From Botrimarina mediterranea (GTDB lineage: Bacteria > Planctomycetota > Planctomycetia > Pirellulales > Lacipirellulaceae), in NCBI RefSeq assembly GCF_007753265.1, contig NZ_CP036349.1, forward strand, positions 4,621,363 to 4,685,362: a stretch of 64,000 nt of DNA. Direction: 5' to 3'. The translations under genes and the position numbers were made by a program. This document shows, one piece after another, positions 16,152 to 23,688 of the stretch. Position 1 is the stretch's first letter. Each line of letters begins with the position of its first letter. A model generated the notes under the pieces. That model was not told where the DNA came from and searched no databases. It saw only the letters and a list, made by a program, of their open reading frames with translations.

Positions 16152-16733
16152 TCAGCCCGCCGAGGCGGGTTCCATGTCGAGGAGCTGGCAGACGCGGCTC
16201 ATCAGGGTGTCGACGTCAAACGGCTTCTTCATGAAGTCGTCGGCGCCGGCGCCGCGGAGCTTTTGAATGCGGTCCTCTTCGACCATGCCACTGATGCAAA
16301 TGATCCGCACGTCGTCCATCGACTTGTCGCTGCGGACCAGCTGACAGACTTCCATGCCGTTGATGTCTGGCAGCATCACGTCGAGCACCACCAGGTCGGG
16401 GCGGAACTCCTTGATCATCATGCCGGCGCCGAAGCCGTTGTTGACGCTGCGGACATCGAAGCGGCCGTCGCGCTCGAAGTGATCGACCAGCAGGTCCACC
16501 AGATCGACGTCGTCGTCAACGACGAGCAGCTTGCGGCGCCCGCTGTCGAGGGCGTCGGTCGGGATGCCGTTGTCCCGCATGAAGGAGTACAGCTGGTCGC
16601 GCGGGATGCGGCGGAATCGGCTGCCAGGGACGCGGAAGCCCTTGAGCTGTCCCGAGTCGAAGCAGCGGATAATCGTCTGCTGGCTGACCTTACAGATCTT
16701 CGCGGCTTCGCCGGTCGTGAAGACAGTTTTCAT
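16152..16733 (-). CDS. Response regulator with N-terminal excisionase-type HTH
   Basis: A 193-aa protein. Residues 1-57 form a helix-turn-helix of the excisionase/MerR type (TTGEAAKICKVSQQTIIRCF, then the wing GSRFRRIPRDQLYSFM). Residues 67-187 are a CheY-like receiver with acidic pocket D73-D75, phospho-acceptor D118 (LVVLDVMLPDING), switch S148 and K170 (MKKPF). The order HTH then receiver is the reverse of classical OmpR/NarL regulators. It lies upstream of, and on the same strand as, the soluble kinase. Its 5' region holds a strong promoter about 440 bp away and an 18-bp-phased GCAAA row that it might bind itself. Confidence 0.88.
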   Translation of the reverse strand: MKTVFTTGEAAKICKVSQQTIIRCFDSGQLKGFRVPGSRFRRIPRDQLYSFMRDNGIPTDALDSGRRKLLVVDDDVDLVDLLVDHFERDGRFDVRSVNNGFGAGMMIKEFRPDLVVLDVMLPDINGMEVCQLVRSDKSMDDVRIICISGMVEEDRIQKLRGAGADDFMKKPFDVDTLMSRVCQLLDMEPASAG

Positions 16734-17043
16734 GGACGAACCACCCCTCTCCCTAGTTGATGGCTGTGCGTCAGGCCGGGCGATTCGGCGGCCGGCCCTT
16801 CCCTCTTAAGGGTCAGGGCCAGAGCCGAGCGGCTCCGTCCACGCTCGATTTTCGTTTTGCTTCCGCGGCGGTCGCGCCCCATAAGGCGGCGACCGACGCG
16901 ACCGATGGTTCTGAACTTCGCCTCGTTCGCCCGCAGCGCCCGAAGGACGCTTCGAACTATGCGACGCGGATCGCCCAGACCTGCTAGTCGAAGCCTGACC
17001 TGCAGCCCAGGGGGCCCGCAGGGCGCCTTCTTTCCGTAGCTTT

Positions 17044-17103
17044 GCAAACTATCGCGATCGTGCAAACGTCATTTGCGACGCAAACGCCACCGGTATCGCA
17101 AAG
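17044..17103. repeat. 18-bp-phased GCAAAC/G iterons
   Basis: GCAAAC at 17044, 17062 and 17080 and GCAAAG at 17098 recur at exactly 18-bp intervals. The sequence between them is unrelated, apart from a second TTTGC at 17072-17077 and a TCGCGA dyad at 17052-17057. Exact helical-face phasing (about 1.7 turns) of direct half-sites suggests cooperative head-to-tail protein binding. It lies between the predicted minus-strand promoter and the HTH-receiver start. Confidence 0.6.
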
Positions 17104-17173
17104 CCCCACGGAGACCGCAGAACACTGGCCTCACCGCATTCGCCGAGGTTGCCTCAATTACCCTCGTCGCCGG

Positions 17174-17201
17174 ATTATAAGGGGCGAGGGCCCCCCGTCA
17201 A
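17174..17201 (-). promoter_or_regulatory. Predicted sigma70-type promoter towards HTH-receiver gene
   Basis: On the minus strand, TTGACG (plus-strand 17196-17201), a 16-bp spacer and a perfect TATAAT (17174-17179). It is the best -10/-35 match noticed in the window and points at the regulator, whose start codon is about 430 bp downstream. Confidence 0.55.
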
Positions 17202-17301
17202 CACGAGTCGCATCGCTGTAAGCGATTGCAGGAAAAGCACTTAACCGTAAATCGTTGCATGAAAATGCGGGCAGTGAACTTCGTCAGCTTCGTGCGTAAG
17301 G

Positions 17302-19194
17302 TCACGCCTGAGGCTGAGAATCGCTGCGCCGCTTGCCGCCGTCGAGGTGCGCCATGAGCAGTGCGATGTCCGCCGGGGTTACCCCGCTGATGCGGCTTGC
17401 CTGGGCGAGGTTCGTCGGCTGCACGCGAGACAGCTTCTCGCGCGCCTCGTGTCGCAGGTGCGTCAGACGCGCGTAGTCGAACGCCGCGGGGATCCGCTTC
17501 TCGGCGAGCCGGTGCTGGCGATCGATCTCCGTCTGCTGTCGGGCGACGTAGCCCGAGTAACGGGCGTCGAACAGCGCCTGCTCGATCACGTCGCTCGGCG
17601 CGCTGGCGAGCTCGGCGGCGGGTTCGGCGGGCGCCATCGCGACGATAGCTTGCCAGTCGATCTCGGGGCGCCTGAGGTGCTCGCCCAAGTTGCGGCCTTG
17701 ATAGCGGACGCTCTCCAGGAGGCCCGCAATGCGATCCACGAGGCCCAGCTTCCGCCGCAGGCGTTCTTCACGTTCGGCCGTCACGAGCCCGCAGCGGGCC
17801 CCCAGGGGCGTTAGACGGCGGTCCGCGTTGTCTTGGCGGAGCGAGAGTCGGTACTCGGCCCGGCTCGTAAACATGCGGTAGGGCTCGTCCACGCCGCACG
17901 TCACGAGGTCGTCCACCAAGACGCCGATGTACGCTTCGTCCCGTGCCAGCACCAACGGCTCGCGGTTGGCGACCTGCAGTGCGGCGTTGGCGCCAGCAAT
18001 GAGGCCCTGGGCGGCCGCTTCTTCGTAGCCGGTGGTGCCGTTGATCTGTCCGGCGAAGAACAAGCCCGCGACGTGCTTCGACTCGAGCGTCGGCGTCAAC
18101 TGATCGGGCGGGGCGTAATCGTACTCGACGGCGTAGCCATAGCGCATGATCTTCGCCCTCTCGCAGCCGGGGATGTGGCGGAGCATGGCGTCCTGCACGT
18201 CGCGCGGCAGGCTTGTGGAAACGCCGTTGACGTAAACTTCGAGCGTCTGCCGCCCTTCGGGTTCGAGGAACAGTTGGTGCTGCTCCTTCTCGGCGAAGCG
18301 AACGACCTTGTCCTCGATCGACGGGCAGTAGCGTGGGCCGCTCGTGTTGATCTGCCCGCTATACATCGGCGCGCGGTGCAGGTTAGCGCGGATCAGGTCG
18401 TGGACGGCGGGCGTCGTGTACGTGATGTGGCAGGGGACCTGCTCCTGTGTCAGCCGATCGGTGAGAAACGAAAACGGTTGCGGCTCGGCGTCGCCGGGTT
18501 GCATTTCGCACTTCGAGTAGTCGATCGTCCGCGCATTAAGCCGCGGCGGCGTCCCGGTCTTGAAGCGCTCGAGCCGCACGCCAAGCCGCTCAAGCGACGC
18601 GCTAATACCGCACGAAGTCCCCTCGCCGCCCCGCCCCCCGGGAGTCTTCGCCTCACCGGTATGCATGAGGGCTTGGAGGAAGGTGCCGGTGGTGAGGACG
18701 ACGGCATGCGCTTGGTAAGTGGCGCCGCCTCGGACACGGACACCATAGATCGAATGACGAAGATCGTTATCGTCATTCGTCATTCGTGCTTCGTCATTCT
18801 CCGTCAGGAGTTCTTCTACTCCCTCCTGCCGCAGATCCAAATTCTCTTGCTCTTCGACGAGTCGCTTGATCTCGGCTTGATAGGCGCGCTTGTCGGCTTG
18901 GGCGCGGGGGCTGTGCATCGCCGGGCCCTTGCTGCGGTTGAGCATCCGGAACTGGATGCCGGTAGCGTCGATCGCCCGGCCCATCGCGCCGCCGAGGGCG
19001 TCGATTTCGCGGACGATCTGCCCCTTGCCGACGCCGCCGATGGCCGGGTTGCAGCTCATCTGGCCGACCGTGTCGAGGTTCGTCGTCAGCAGGGCCGTCC
19101 GTGCCCCCATCCGCGCAGCGGCCAGCGCCGCTTCGGTACCGGCGTGGCCGGCGCCGATGACGATCACGTCGTATTCGTAGGTGGTTTCGCTCAT
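17302..19194 (-). CDS. mnmG: tRNA uridine-5-carboxymethylaminomethyl(34) synthesis enzyme MnmG
   Basis: From ATG 19194 ([19 protein letters not shown]) the protein has 630 aa; longer starts run into the divergent tag promoter. It has the FAD-binding [17 protein letters not shown], the MnmG signatures [21 protein letters not shown] and [21 protein letters not shown], and a C-terminal helical region ending in the MnmE-interacting domain. It modifies wobble U34 with MnmE. An insertion of about 16 residues ([17 protein letters not shown]) sits where other MnmG proteins have a short turn; it is encoded by a palindromic word repeat (18751-18800). It is divergently arranged with tag. Confidence 0.95.
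   Translation of the reverse strand: MSETTYEYDVIVIGAGHAGTEAALAAARMGARTALLTTNLDTVGQMSCNPAIGGVGKGQIVREIDALGGAMGRAIDATGIQFRMLNRSKGPAMHSPRAQADKRAYQAEIKRLVEEQENLDLRQEGVEELLTENDEARMTNDDNDLRHSIYGVRVRGGATYQAHAVVLTTGTFLQALMHTGEAKTPGGRGGEGTSCGISASLERLGVRLERFKTGTPPRLNARTIDYSKCEMQPGDAEPQPFSFLTDRLTQEQVPCHITYTTPAVHDLIRANLHRAPMYSGQINTSGPRYCPSIEDKVVRFAEKEQHQLFLEPEGRQTLEVYVNGVSTSLPRDVQDAMLRHIPGCERAKIMRYGYAVEYDYAPPDQLTPTLESKHVAGLFFAGQINGTTGYEEAAAQGLIAGANAALQVANREPLVLARDEAYIGVLVDDLVTCGVDEPYRMFTSRAEYRLSLRQDNADRRLTPLGARCGLVTAEREERLRRKLGLVDRIAGLLESVRYQGRNLGEHLRRPEIDWQAIVAMAPAEPAAELASAPSDVIEQALFDARYSGYVARQQTEIDRQHRLAEKRIPAAFDYARLTHLRHEAREKLSRVQPTNLAQASRISGVTPADIALLMAHLDGGKRRSDSQPQA
18751..18800. repeat. TCGTCATTC word repeat inserted within mnmG
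   Basis: GAATGACGA at 18752-18760 faces TCGTCATTC at 18770-18778 and again at 18791-18799; the run contains ATTCGTCATTCGTGC. This is the style of the intergenic palindromic words elsewhere in the window, but here it lies inside an open reading frame and is read as [14 protein letters not shown] without breaking the frame. Confidence 0.65.
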
Positions 19195-19248
19195 AGCCAA
19201 CTCATTGTATTCGGCCGGAAGGCCGCAGACGACGGGCCAGATACGGGC

Positions 19249-19254
19249 TACATT
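19249..19254 (+). promoter_or_regulatory. Candidate -10 element for leaderless tag mRNA
   Basis: TACATT lies exactly 7 nt before the ATG at 19262, with no Shine-Dalgarno between. The same 7-nt spacing is seen at the cysteine leader peptide, the 30-codon gene and ltaE. No good -35 is seen. Confidence 0.3.
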
Positions 19255-19261
19255 TTCGAGC

Positions 19262-19837
19262 ATGCCAACCATGCGCTGCCCGTGGGCCGAGGGCTCCGAC
19301 GCCGAACGCGATTACCACGATGCGGAGTGGGGTGTTCCGCTGCGCGACGACAATAGGCTGTTCGAGATGATCACGCTCGAAGGCGCGCAGGCGGGGCTCT
19401 CGTGGCGCACCGTGCTGCTCAAGCGCGAGGGCTACCGCCGAGCGTTTGCCGACTTCGAACCCGGGGTCGTCGCCCGCTACACGCCCAAGCGTGTCGAGAA
19501 GCTGCTGCTGGACGCGTCGATCATCCGCCATCGCGGCAAGATCGAATCGACGATCTCCAACGCTCGCGCGTTGCTAACGCTGCAAGAGGCGGGCGAGACG
19601 CTCTCAGGCCTCGTCTGGTCGTTCGTCGATGACAAGCCGGTCGTTAATCGTTGGAAGCAGATGGGCGACATCCCGTCCGAGACGACCGCCTCGAAAGCGA
19701 TGAGCAAAGAACTCAAGAGCCGCGGCTTCCGCTTCGTCGGCCCCACCACCTGCTATGCCTTCATGCAGGCGGCGGGGTTAGTGAATGATCACCTCGTTTC
19801 ATGCTTCCGCATGAAGCAAGTCGACGGTGAGCAGTAG
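19262..19837 (+). CDS. tag: DNA-3-methyladenine glycosylase I
   Basis: A 191-aa protein. The family start RCPWAEG and the zinc-binding cysteine/histidine pattern (C6; HDAEWGVP; late H and C) are present, together with [16 protein letters not shown], a long helix and [22 protein letters not shown]. It excises 3-methyladenine from alkylated DNA. The start ATG 19262 or 19271 is possible; the former is chosen. The last codons and the TAG stop (GAG CAG TAG) lie in the left arm of the palindrome at 19831-19901. It is divergent from mnmG with 67 bp between. Confidence 0.92.
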   Translation: MPTMRCPWAEGSDAERDYHDAEWGVPLRDDNRLFEMITLEGAQAGLSWRTVLLKREGYRRAFADFEPGVVARYTPKRVEKLLLDASIIRHRGKIESTISNARALLTLQEAGETLSGLVWSFVDDKPVVNRWKQMGDIPSETTASKAMSKELKSRGFRFVGPTTCYAFMQAAGLVNDHLVSCFRMKQVDGEQ

Positions 19838-19901
19838 GCAGTGGGCAGGATGCGGTCTCTCCCTTCGGGAGAGAGAAGACTTACAGCCCACTGCCTACTG
19901 C
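19831..19901. repeat. CTGCCTACTGCCC palindrome covering the tag stop codon
   Basis: A perfect 16-bp inverted pair, GCAGTAGGCAGTGGGC at 19831-19846 against 19886-19901. The loop contains a second hairpin CTCTCCC-TTC-GGGAGAG (19857-19873). The tag stop TAG (19835-19837) is inside the left arm. A related, less perfect copy of the words lies at 42159-42250. Confidence 0.85.
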
Positions 19902-19911
19902 CCACTCAGCG

Positions 19912-21168
19912 CTAGCGTCGATACTCGATGCCGGCGAACCAGCCGTGCAGGAAGAGCTCGTCGCTCTCCGCGGTGATCGGCGGCGGGGCGGTCCAGAGGT
20001 TCTCGGCCAGCTCGACGCCGCCGAGGAACTGCGCCTGGTAACCGCCGCGTAACGCGGTGGTGTTGCTGAGACGCCAGGTCGCGGCGAGCGAGGCCTCGGT
20101 CGTGAAGGCGATACGGGTGCCGTCGGCCGAGGTAGCCACGTTGGTCGTCAGCGAGTTCGTTGTGGTGTCGATACTCCGCGTGTCGTCGTTCGGGTCGAGT
20201 GGCGTGTTGTTGTCGTCATCGACCACGGTCTCTTTGGTGGTAACGGTCACCGTGCTACTCGAGACGCGGTCGCGATCAATGAAGTTGCAATAGACACCCG
20301 CCGAAACGAAGCCGGTCAGATGGAGCCGCCGGGTCGGACGCCACATGTCCAGCCGCAGACCGCTCTGGAAGCCGATCAAGTTGTTATCGACTTCGACGCC
20401 ATTGCTCTGCTGAGCAAGGATCGAGGAGAGCGAATCACCCGGCACCGTGATGTCGGGGTCGGGCAGAATGACGTTTGTGTACTGTTTGTTGATGTCCGAG
20501 ACCGACTCGCCAAAGGCAATGTACCGAACACCGGCGAATGGCTTGAGATAGCCCGGCGTCATCTTCTGGAAGTTGATCTCACCCGAGTGGAAGCGTGAGT
20601 CGTAGACGAGCTGGCGACGCTGCATACCGGCGATGTCGCCGGCTGTGATGGGTTCTTCTTCCCAATACGCGTTAGCGGTCCACTTCTCAGCGCCGAGGTA
20701 CCCCACCTGCAGTTCATAACCTGCAAACTGCGGGTACTCGCTCGTCAGCAGCACCCTGGCGCCGGCGGCGTGATCGAAATTGTTGTAGAACTCGAGCGGG
20801 GGCAGTGCGACCGCCGGCGCAATCGGCTCGACTTCAGCGAGGATCGCGGCGAGGTCGGCTTCGCCACGCGACAGCACCACGCCGTCCACCGTGACGCGCC
20901 AGTGCGGCCCCACGAGCCAGTCGTCACGACGCCCAGCGCCGGGGCGATAGCCCGGACCGCCGACGGGATAGTCGGCCGGTCCGCTCGCGGCTGAGAGCTG
21001 TTCACCGAACGTGCCGTTGGGATAAGCAGTCGATTCGCCCGGCATCGCGAGCAGCGTCGGCGCGCCGACGTCAGGCTCTTGCGCACGGACTTCGCCCTGC
21101 GATAGGCAGGTTCCTACCGTCATGACGGCGGCGACGAAACGACAAGCCGAAGCAGCCCAGTGGGCCAT
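19912..21168 (-). CDS. Outer-membrane beta-barrel-like protein (planctomycete BBP7-like)
   Basis: A 418-aa protein with a Sec signal peptide (about residues 1-29, ending VRAQ). The mature part alternates hydrophobic and polar residues as in beta strands: YELQVGYLGAEKWTANAYW, FQSGLRLDMWRPTRRLHLTGFVSAGVYCNF and the C-terminal LFLHGWFAGIEYRR, which ends in an aromatic/hydrophobic strand pattern. An Asp/Thr-rich insert (DDDNNTPLDPNDDTRSID) resembles a calcium-binding loop. The pattern resembles planctomycete BBP7-type barrel proteins; this is recognition by eye. Function unknown, probably outer-membrane localised. Confidence 0.6.
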   Translation of the reverse strand: MAHWAASACRFVAAVMTVGTCLSQGEVRAQEPDVGAPTLLAMPGESTAYPNGTFGEQLSAASGPADYPVGGPGYRPGAGRRDDWLVGPHWRVTVDGVVLSRGEADLAAILAEVEPIAPAVALPPLEFYNNFDHAAGARVLLTSEYPQFAGYELQVGYLGAEKWTANAYWEEEPITAGDIAGMQRRQLVYDSRFHSGEINFQKMTPGYLKPFAGVRYIAFGESVSDINKQYTNVILPDPDITVPGDSLSSILAQQSNGVEVDNNLIGFQSGLRLDMWRPTRRLHLTGFVSAGVYCNFIDRDRVSSSTVTVTTKETVVDDDNNTPLDPNDDTRSIDTTTNSLTTNVATSADGTRIAFTTEASLAATWRLSNTTALRGGYQAQFLGGVELAENLWTAPPPITAESDELFLHGWFAGIEYRR

Positions 21169-21326
21169 GCGATTTCCCCCCTTGGGGCCTTTGCGTCGCT
21201 CGGCATGAGCGGGCGCAGGCCCTCCCCGTGGGGACTATCGGCGCCCGGGCGACCGTCACAACACGCATTCCCGGCATCGGCGGAAATGTTGAGGGGCGTC
21301 TCTCGGGCACTGACATCGCTATGAGG

Positions 21327-22388
21327 TCAACATGTCGCTAGCAGCGAAAGCAGCACGTCGGTTTGCTCCGGCGTGCCAACCGAGAAGCGGAGGCCGTCGT
21401 CGCCGCCGGCCCAGCCGTGGTGCTTGATCCAGCGGACCAAGACGCCCGACTCCTTAAGACTCTCGTAGATCGCTTGGTGCTGGCCCGAGGGGTGCGTCGC
21501 CCAGACGAAGTTGGCGCTGGACGGCGTCGTGACGAAGCCCGCCGCTTGCAGGCCGGCGTCGAGCCGTTGCCGCTCGGCGAGTACCTTGGCGACGTTGTCG
21601 GCGAGCCACGCTTGGTCGTCGATCGCGGCGGTGGCGCCGGCGATCGACAGGGTGTCGCAGTTGTAGCTGTCCTTCACCTTGGCGAGCTGCGCGATCACGT
21701 CGGGTTGCGCAACGACGTACCCGAACCGCAGCCCCGCCAAGCCATAACTCTTGCTGAGCGTACGGCTCACGAGCACCCGCTCGTTGGTCCGCACGAGGTC
21801 GAGGCAGTTCGTCTCGGCGAAATCGACATACGCCTCGTCCACCAACACGGGGCACTCCAGCGCGTCGGCGATCGCCGCCACCTCGCCGGGCGCCAGCAAC
21901 GTGCCGCTGGGGCTGTTGGGATTCGCTAGGTACACAAGCTGCAAGTCGGGCGACGGCGCCGTCAGCTCGTAGCCGATCGTCCAGTCGGGCTCACACGGCA
22001 CGGCCTCGTGGCGGACGCCCTGAATCTCGGCGAGCGTCTTGTAGAGCATGTAGGTCGGCCACGGGTAGCGGACCGACTTGCCTTGATCGACGAACGTGCG
22101 GGTGACGATCGTCAGGATGTCGTCGCTGCCGTTGCCGCAGAGGATCCAGTCGGGCGTGATCTCGGCGTTGTGCGTCTTGAGCACTTCGGCCGCACGCATC
22201 CGGAAGGCGGTCGCCTGCGGGTCCGGGTAGCGCTGCAATCCGCTGTCGGCGGCGGCGCGGATCGCGGCCACGACCTTCGGCGAAGGCGGGTAAGGATTCT
22301 CGTTGGTGTTGAGCTTCACCAGCTTCGTCCCGCGCGGCTGCTCGCCGGGGACATAGCCGGTCATCTGCTGGATCGACTCACGGAACAT
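21327..22388 (-). CDS. hisC: Histidinol-phosphate aminotransferase
   Basis: A 353-aa fold-type I PLP enzyme. It has the substrate/PLP motifs LNTNENPYPPSP, ILCGNGSDDILTI, YLANPNSPSGTLL and VLVDEAYVDFAE, and the Schiff-base lysine K213 in SRTLSKSYGLAGLRFGY. It converts imidazole-acetol phosphate to histidinol phosphate in histidine synthesis. It is on the same strand as hisD but separated from it by an SMP-30 gene and two palindromic spacers, so co-transcription is uncertain. Confidence 0.93.
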   Translation of the reverse strand: MFRESIQQMTGYVPGEQPRGTKLVKLNTNENPYPPSPKVVAAIRAAADSGLQRYPDPQATAFRMRAAEVLKTHNAEITPDWILCGNGSDDILTIVTRTFVDQGKSVRYPWPTYMLYKTLAEIQGVRHEAVPCEPDWTIGYELTAPSPDLQLVYLANPNSPSGTLLAPGEVAAIADALECPVLVDEAYVDFAETNCLDLVRTNERVLVSRTLSKSYGLAGLRFGYVVAQPDVIAQLAKVKDSYNCDTLSIAGATAAIDDQAWLADNVAKVLAERQRLDAGLQAAGFVTTPSSANFVWATHPSGQHQAIYESLKESGVLVRWIKHHGWAGGDDGLRFSVGTPEQTDVLLSLLATC

Positions 22389-22413
22389 CGTTGCCTTCTC
22401 TAGTTCTTTTTGG

Positions 22414-22510
22414 AACCACGGATGGAACGGATAGAACCATAGTGCTTGCCATGTCTGTAGGAGGCGTCTCCTACAAATTCTTATCCGTGGTATCCGTGAA
22501 ATCTGTGGTT
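22414..22510. repeat. ACCACGGAT palindrome with a nested TGTAGGAG hairpin
   Basis: The left arm 22414-22438 (AACCACGGATGGAACGGAT) faces the right arm 22481-22510, made of ATCCGTG words ending CTGTGGTT. In the loop is TGTAGGAG-GCGT-CTCCTACA (22456-22475), an 8-bp perfect hairpin belonging to the TGTGGGAGG family found at 36.0, 56.4, 59.3 and 63.4 kb. Confidence 0.8.
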
Positions 22511-22525
22511 AAACAGTCTTTGTCC

Positions 22526-23533
22526 TCAAAAGCCGGCGCCCGTCGTTGTGGTCTGGATACGGCAGAGCCATGTGTCGGCGGTCATGTAGAGCGCCCGGCC
22601 GTCGGCGCCGCCGAAGCAACAGTTGGCGGTTAGCTCGCCGGTGAGGATGCGGCCGAGCAACTTCCCCTCGGGCGAGACGACCAGCACGCCACCGGGGCCG
22701 GTCGTCCAGACGTTGCCGTTCTGATCGATTGCAAGTCCGTCCGGCAGACCGCGGTGGTCCTTGGCGAGCTCGGTCGCGTCGAAGAAGAGCGATCCTTCGC
22801 CGACCGATCCGTCCTCGGCAACCGGGTACTTACGCACGATCGCGGCGCTCGACTCCGACTGGGCGACGTAGAGTGTCTGGCCGTCGGGCGAGAGGGCAAC
22901 GCCGTTGGGGCGCGGCAGCGTCTTATCAACGACCGTCAGCTTGCCATCCTTCGATAAGTGATACACGCCGCAGAAGTCGAGCTCGCGCGTCGAAGACTCC
23001 CAGCCTTTGGGCAGACCGTACGGCGGGTCGGTGAAATAGAGGTCGCCGTTCTTTCCCCAACAGAGGTCATTGGGGCTATTGAGGCGTTTGCCCTCAACGT
23101 TATCGACGAGCGTCCGCTTGCCGCCGTCCCACGTCATGCGCGAGACGCGGCGGTCGCCGTGCTCGCACATCGTGAGGTTGCCCTCGGGGTCGAGCGCCAG
23201 GCCGTTGCTCCCCGGCTCACGGCCGTAAGAGCCTAGGCCCGTGTAACCCGAGGGCTGCAAGAACGTGCTAGCGCCCTTCCCTTCGACCCACTTCACAATC
23301 TTGTTGTTGGGGATGTCGCTGAACAACAAGTAACCGCCGTCACGTTCGACCCATACCGGTCCCTCCGACCACACGAACCCGCCGGCGAGGACCTCGACCT
23401 TCGCGTCCTTCGCGATGAGCCTGTCGAGCGCCGGGTCGAGCCGCACGACCTCGCCGAGCGTGGGGAAGTTCTTGGTGTCCTGCGCAACGGCAACCGCGGG
23501 CAGTAGGGCGATGATGAGGAGTCGGGCGATCAT
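22526..23533 (-). CDS. Secreted SMP-30/gluconolactonase-family protein
   Basis: A 335-aa protein with a signal peptide (MIARLLIIALLPAVAVAQ). It is a six-bladed propeller of the SMP-30/gluconolaconase/LRE type: WSEGPVWVERDGGYLLFSD at blade 1, GREPGSNGLALDPEGNLTMCEHGDRRV, LNSPNDLCWGKNGDLYFTDPPYG, PRPNGVALSPDGQTLYVAQ and LPDGLAIDQNGNVWTTG. The metal-site residues Glu (SEGP), Asn (PNDL) and Asp (LPDG) are present. It probably hydrolyses a lactone outside the cytoplasm; the substrate is unknown. It sits between hisD and hisC without an obvious pathway link. Confidence 0.85.
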   Translation of the reverse strand: MIARLLIIALLPAVAVAQDTKNFPTLGEVVRLDPALDRLIAKDAKVEVLAGGFVWSEGPVWVERDGGYLLFSDIPNNKIVKWVEGKGASTFLQPSGYTGLGSYGREPGSNGLALDPEGNLTMCEHGDRRVSRMTWDGGKRTLVDNVEGKRLNSPNDLCWGKNGDLYFTDPPYGLPKGWESSTRELDFCGVYHLSKDGKLTVVDKTLPRPNGVALSPDGQTLYVAQSESSAAIVRKYPVAEDGSVGEGSLFFDATELAKDHRGLPDGLAIDQNGNVWTTGPGGVLVVSPEGKLLGRILTGELTANCCFGGADGRALYMTADTWLCRIQTTTTGAGF

Positions 23534-23551
23534 ATTGTTCTAAGAAGAGAG

Positions 23552-23688
23552 GGAACCACGGATGAACACTGATAAACACGGATTAAGACTTCACAGCAAC
23601 GTGACCACCAAAAAGCGACCTGCACCTCCCAACGGAGATTGATACAAAGACTTGTTATCTGCGTTCATCTGTGTCCATCTGTGGTTCC
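23552..23688. repeat. ACCACGGAT-family palindrome overlapping the hisD stop
   Basis: The left arm 23552-23586 (GGAACCACGGATGAACACTG..) and the right arm 23655-23688 (..CATCTGTGGTTCC) are imperfect reverse complements built of 8-10 bp words. The hisD stop codon (plus-strand 23665-23667) and its last eight sense codons are within or next to the right arm. Confidence 0.8.

Larger units (their letters stand above)
16734..17301. other. Long spacer upstream of the HTH-receiver gene
   Basis: This 568-bp stretch has no convincing gene. It holds a minus-strand sigma70-like promoter (17174-17201), the GCAAA iteron row (17044-17103), a dyad GGCCCT..AGGGCC at 16796-16820 and a GAGCCG-AG-CGGCTC hairpin near 16822. 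A pair of similar words, TTGCAGGAAAAGC and TTGCATGAAAATGC, lies at about 17226 and 17255. If the promoter serves the regulator, its transcript has a 5' leader of about 430 nt. Confidence 0.5.

Noticed and set aside
16730-17065. A 111-codon minus-strand frame upstream of the HTH-receiver gene
   Set aside because: Arg/Gly-rich composition, no start signal, and it overlaps the regulator start; it looks like untranslated leader.
16734-17301. Origin of replication next to mnmG (gidA) with iterons
   Set aside because: Although gidA neighbours oriC in many bacteria, no TTATNCACA-type DnaA boxes, AT-rich unwinding region or dnaA/rnpA genes were seen. GC-skew of the whole chromosome would decide.
17833-19356. 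A long plus-strand frame opposite mnmG (over 500 codons)
   Set aside because: High GC content makes the antisense of coding sequence open; the translation is low in hydrophobic structure and rich in R/G/V/D, and mnmG on the other strand has clear family motifs.
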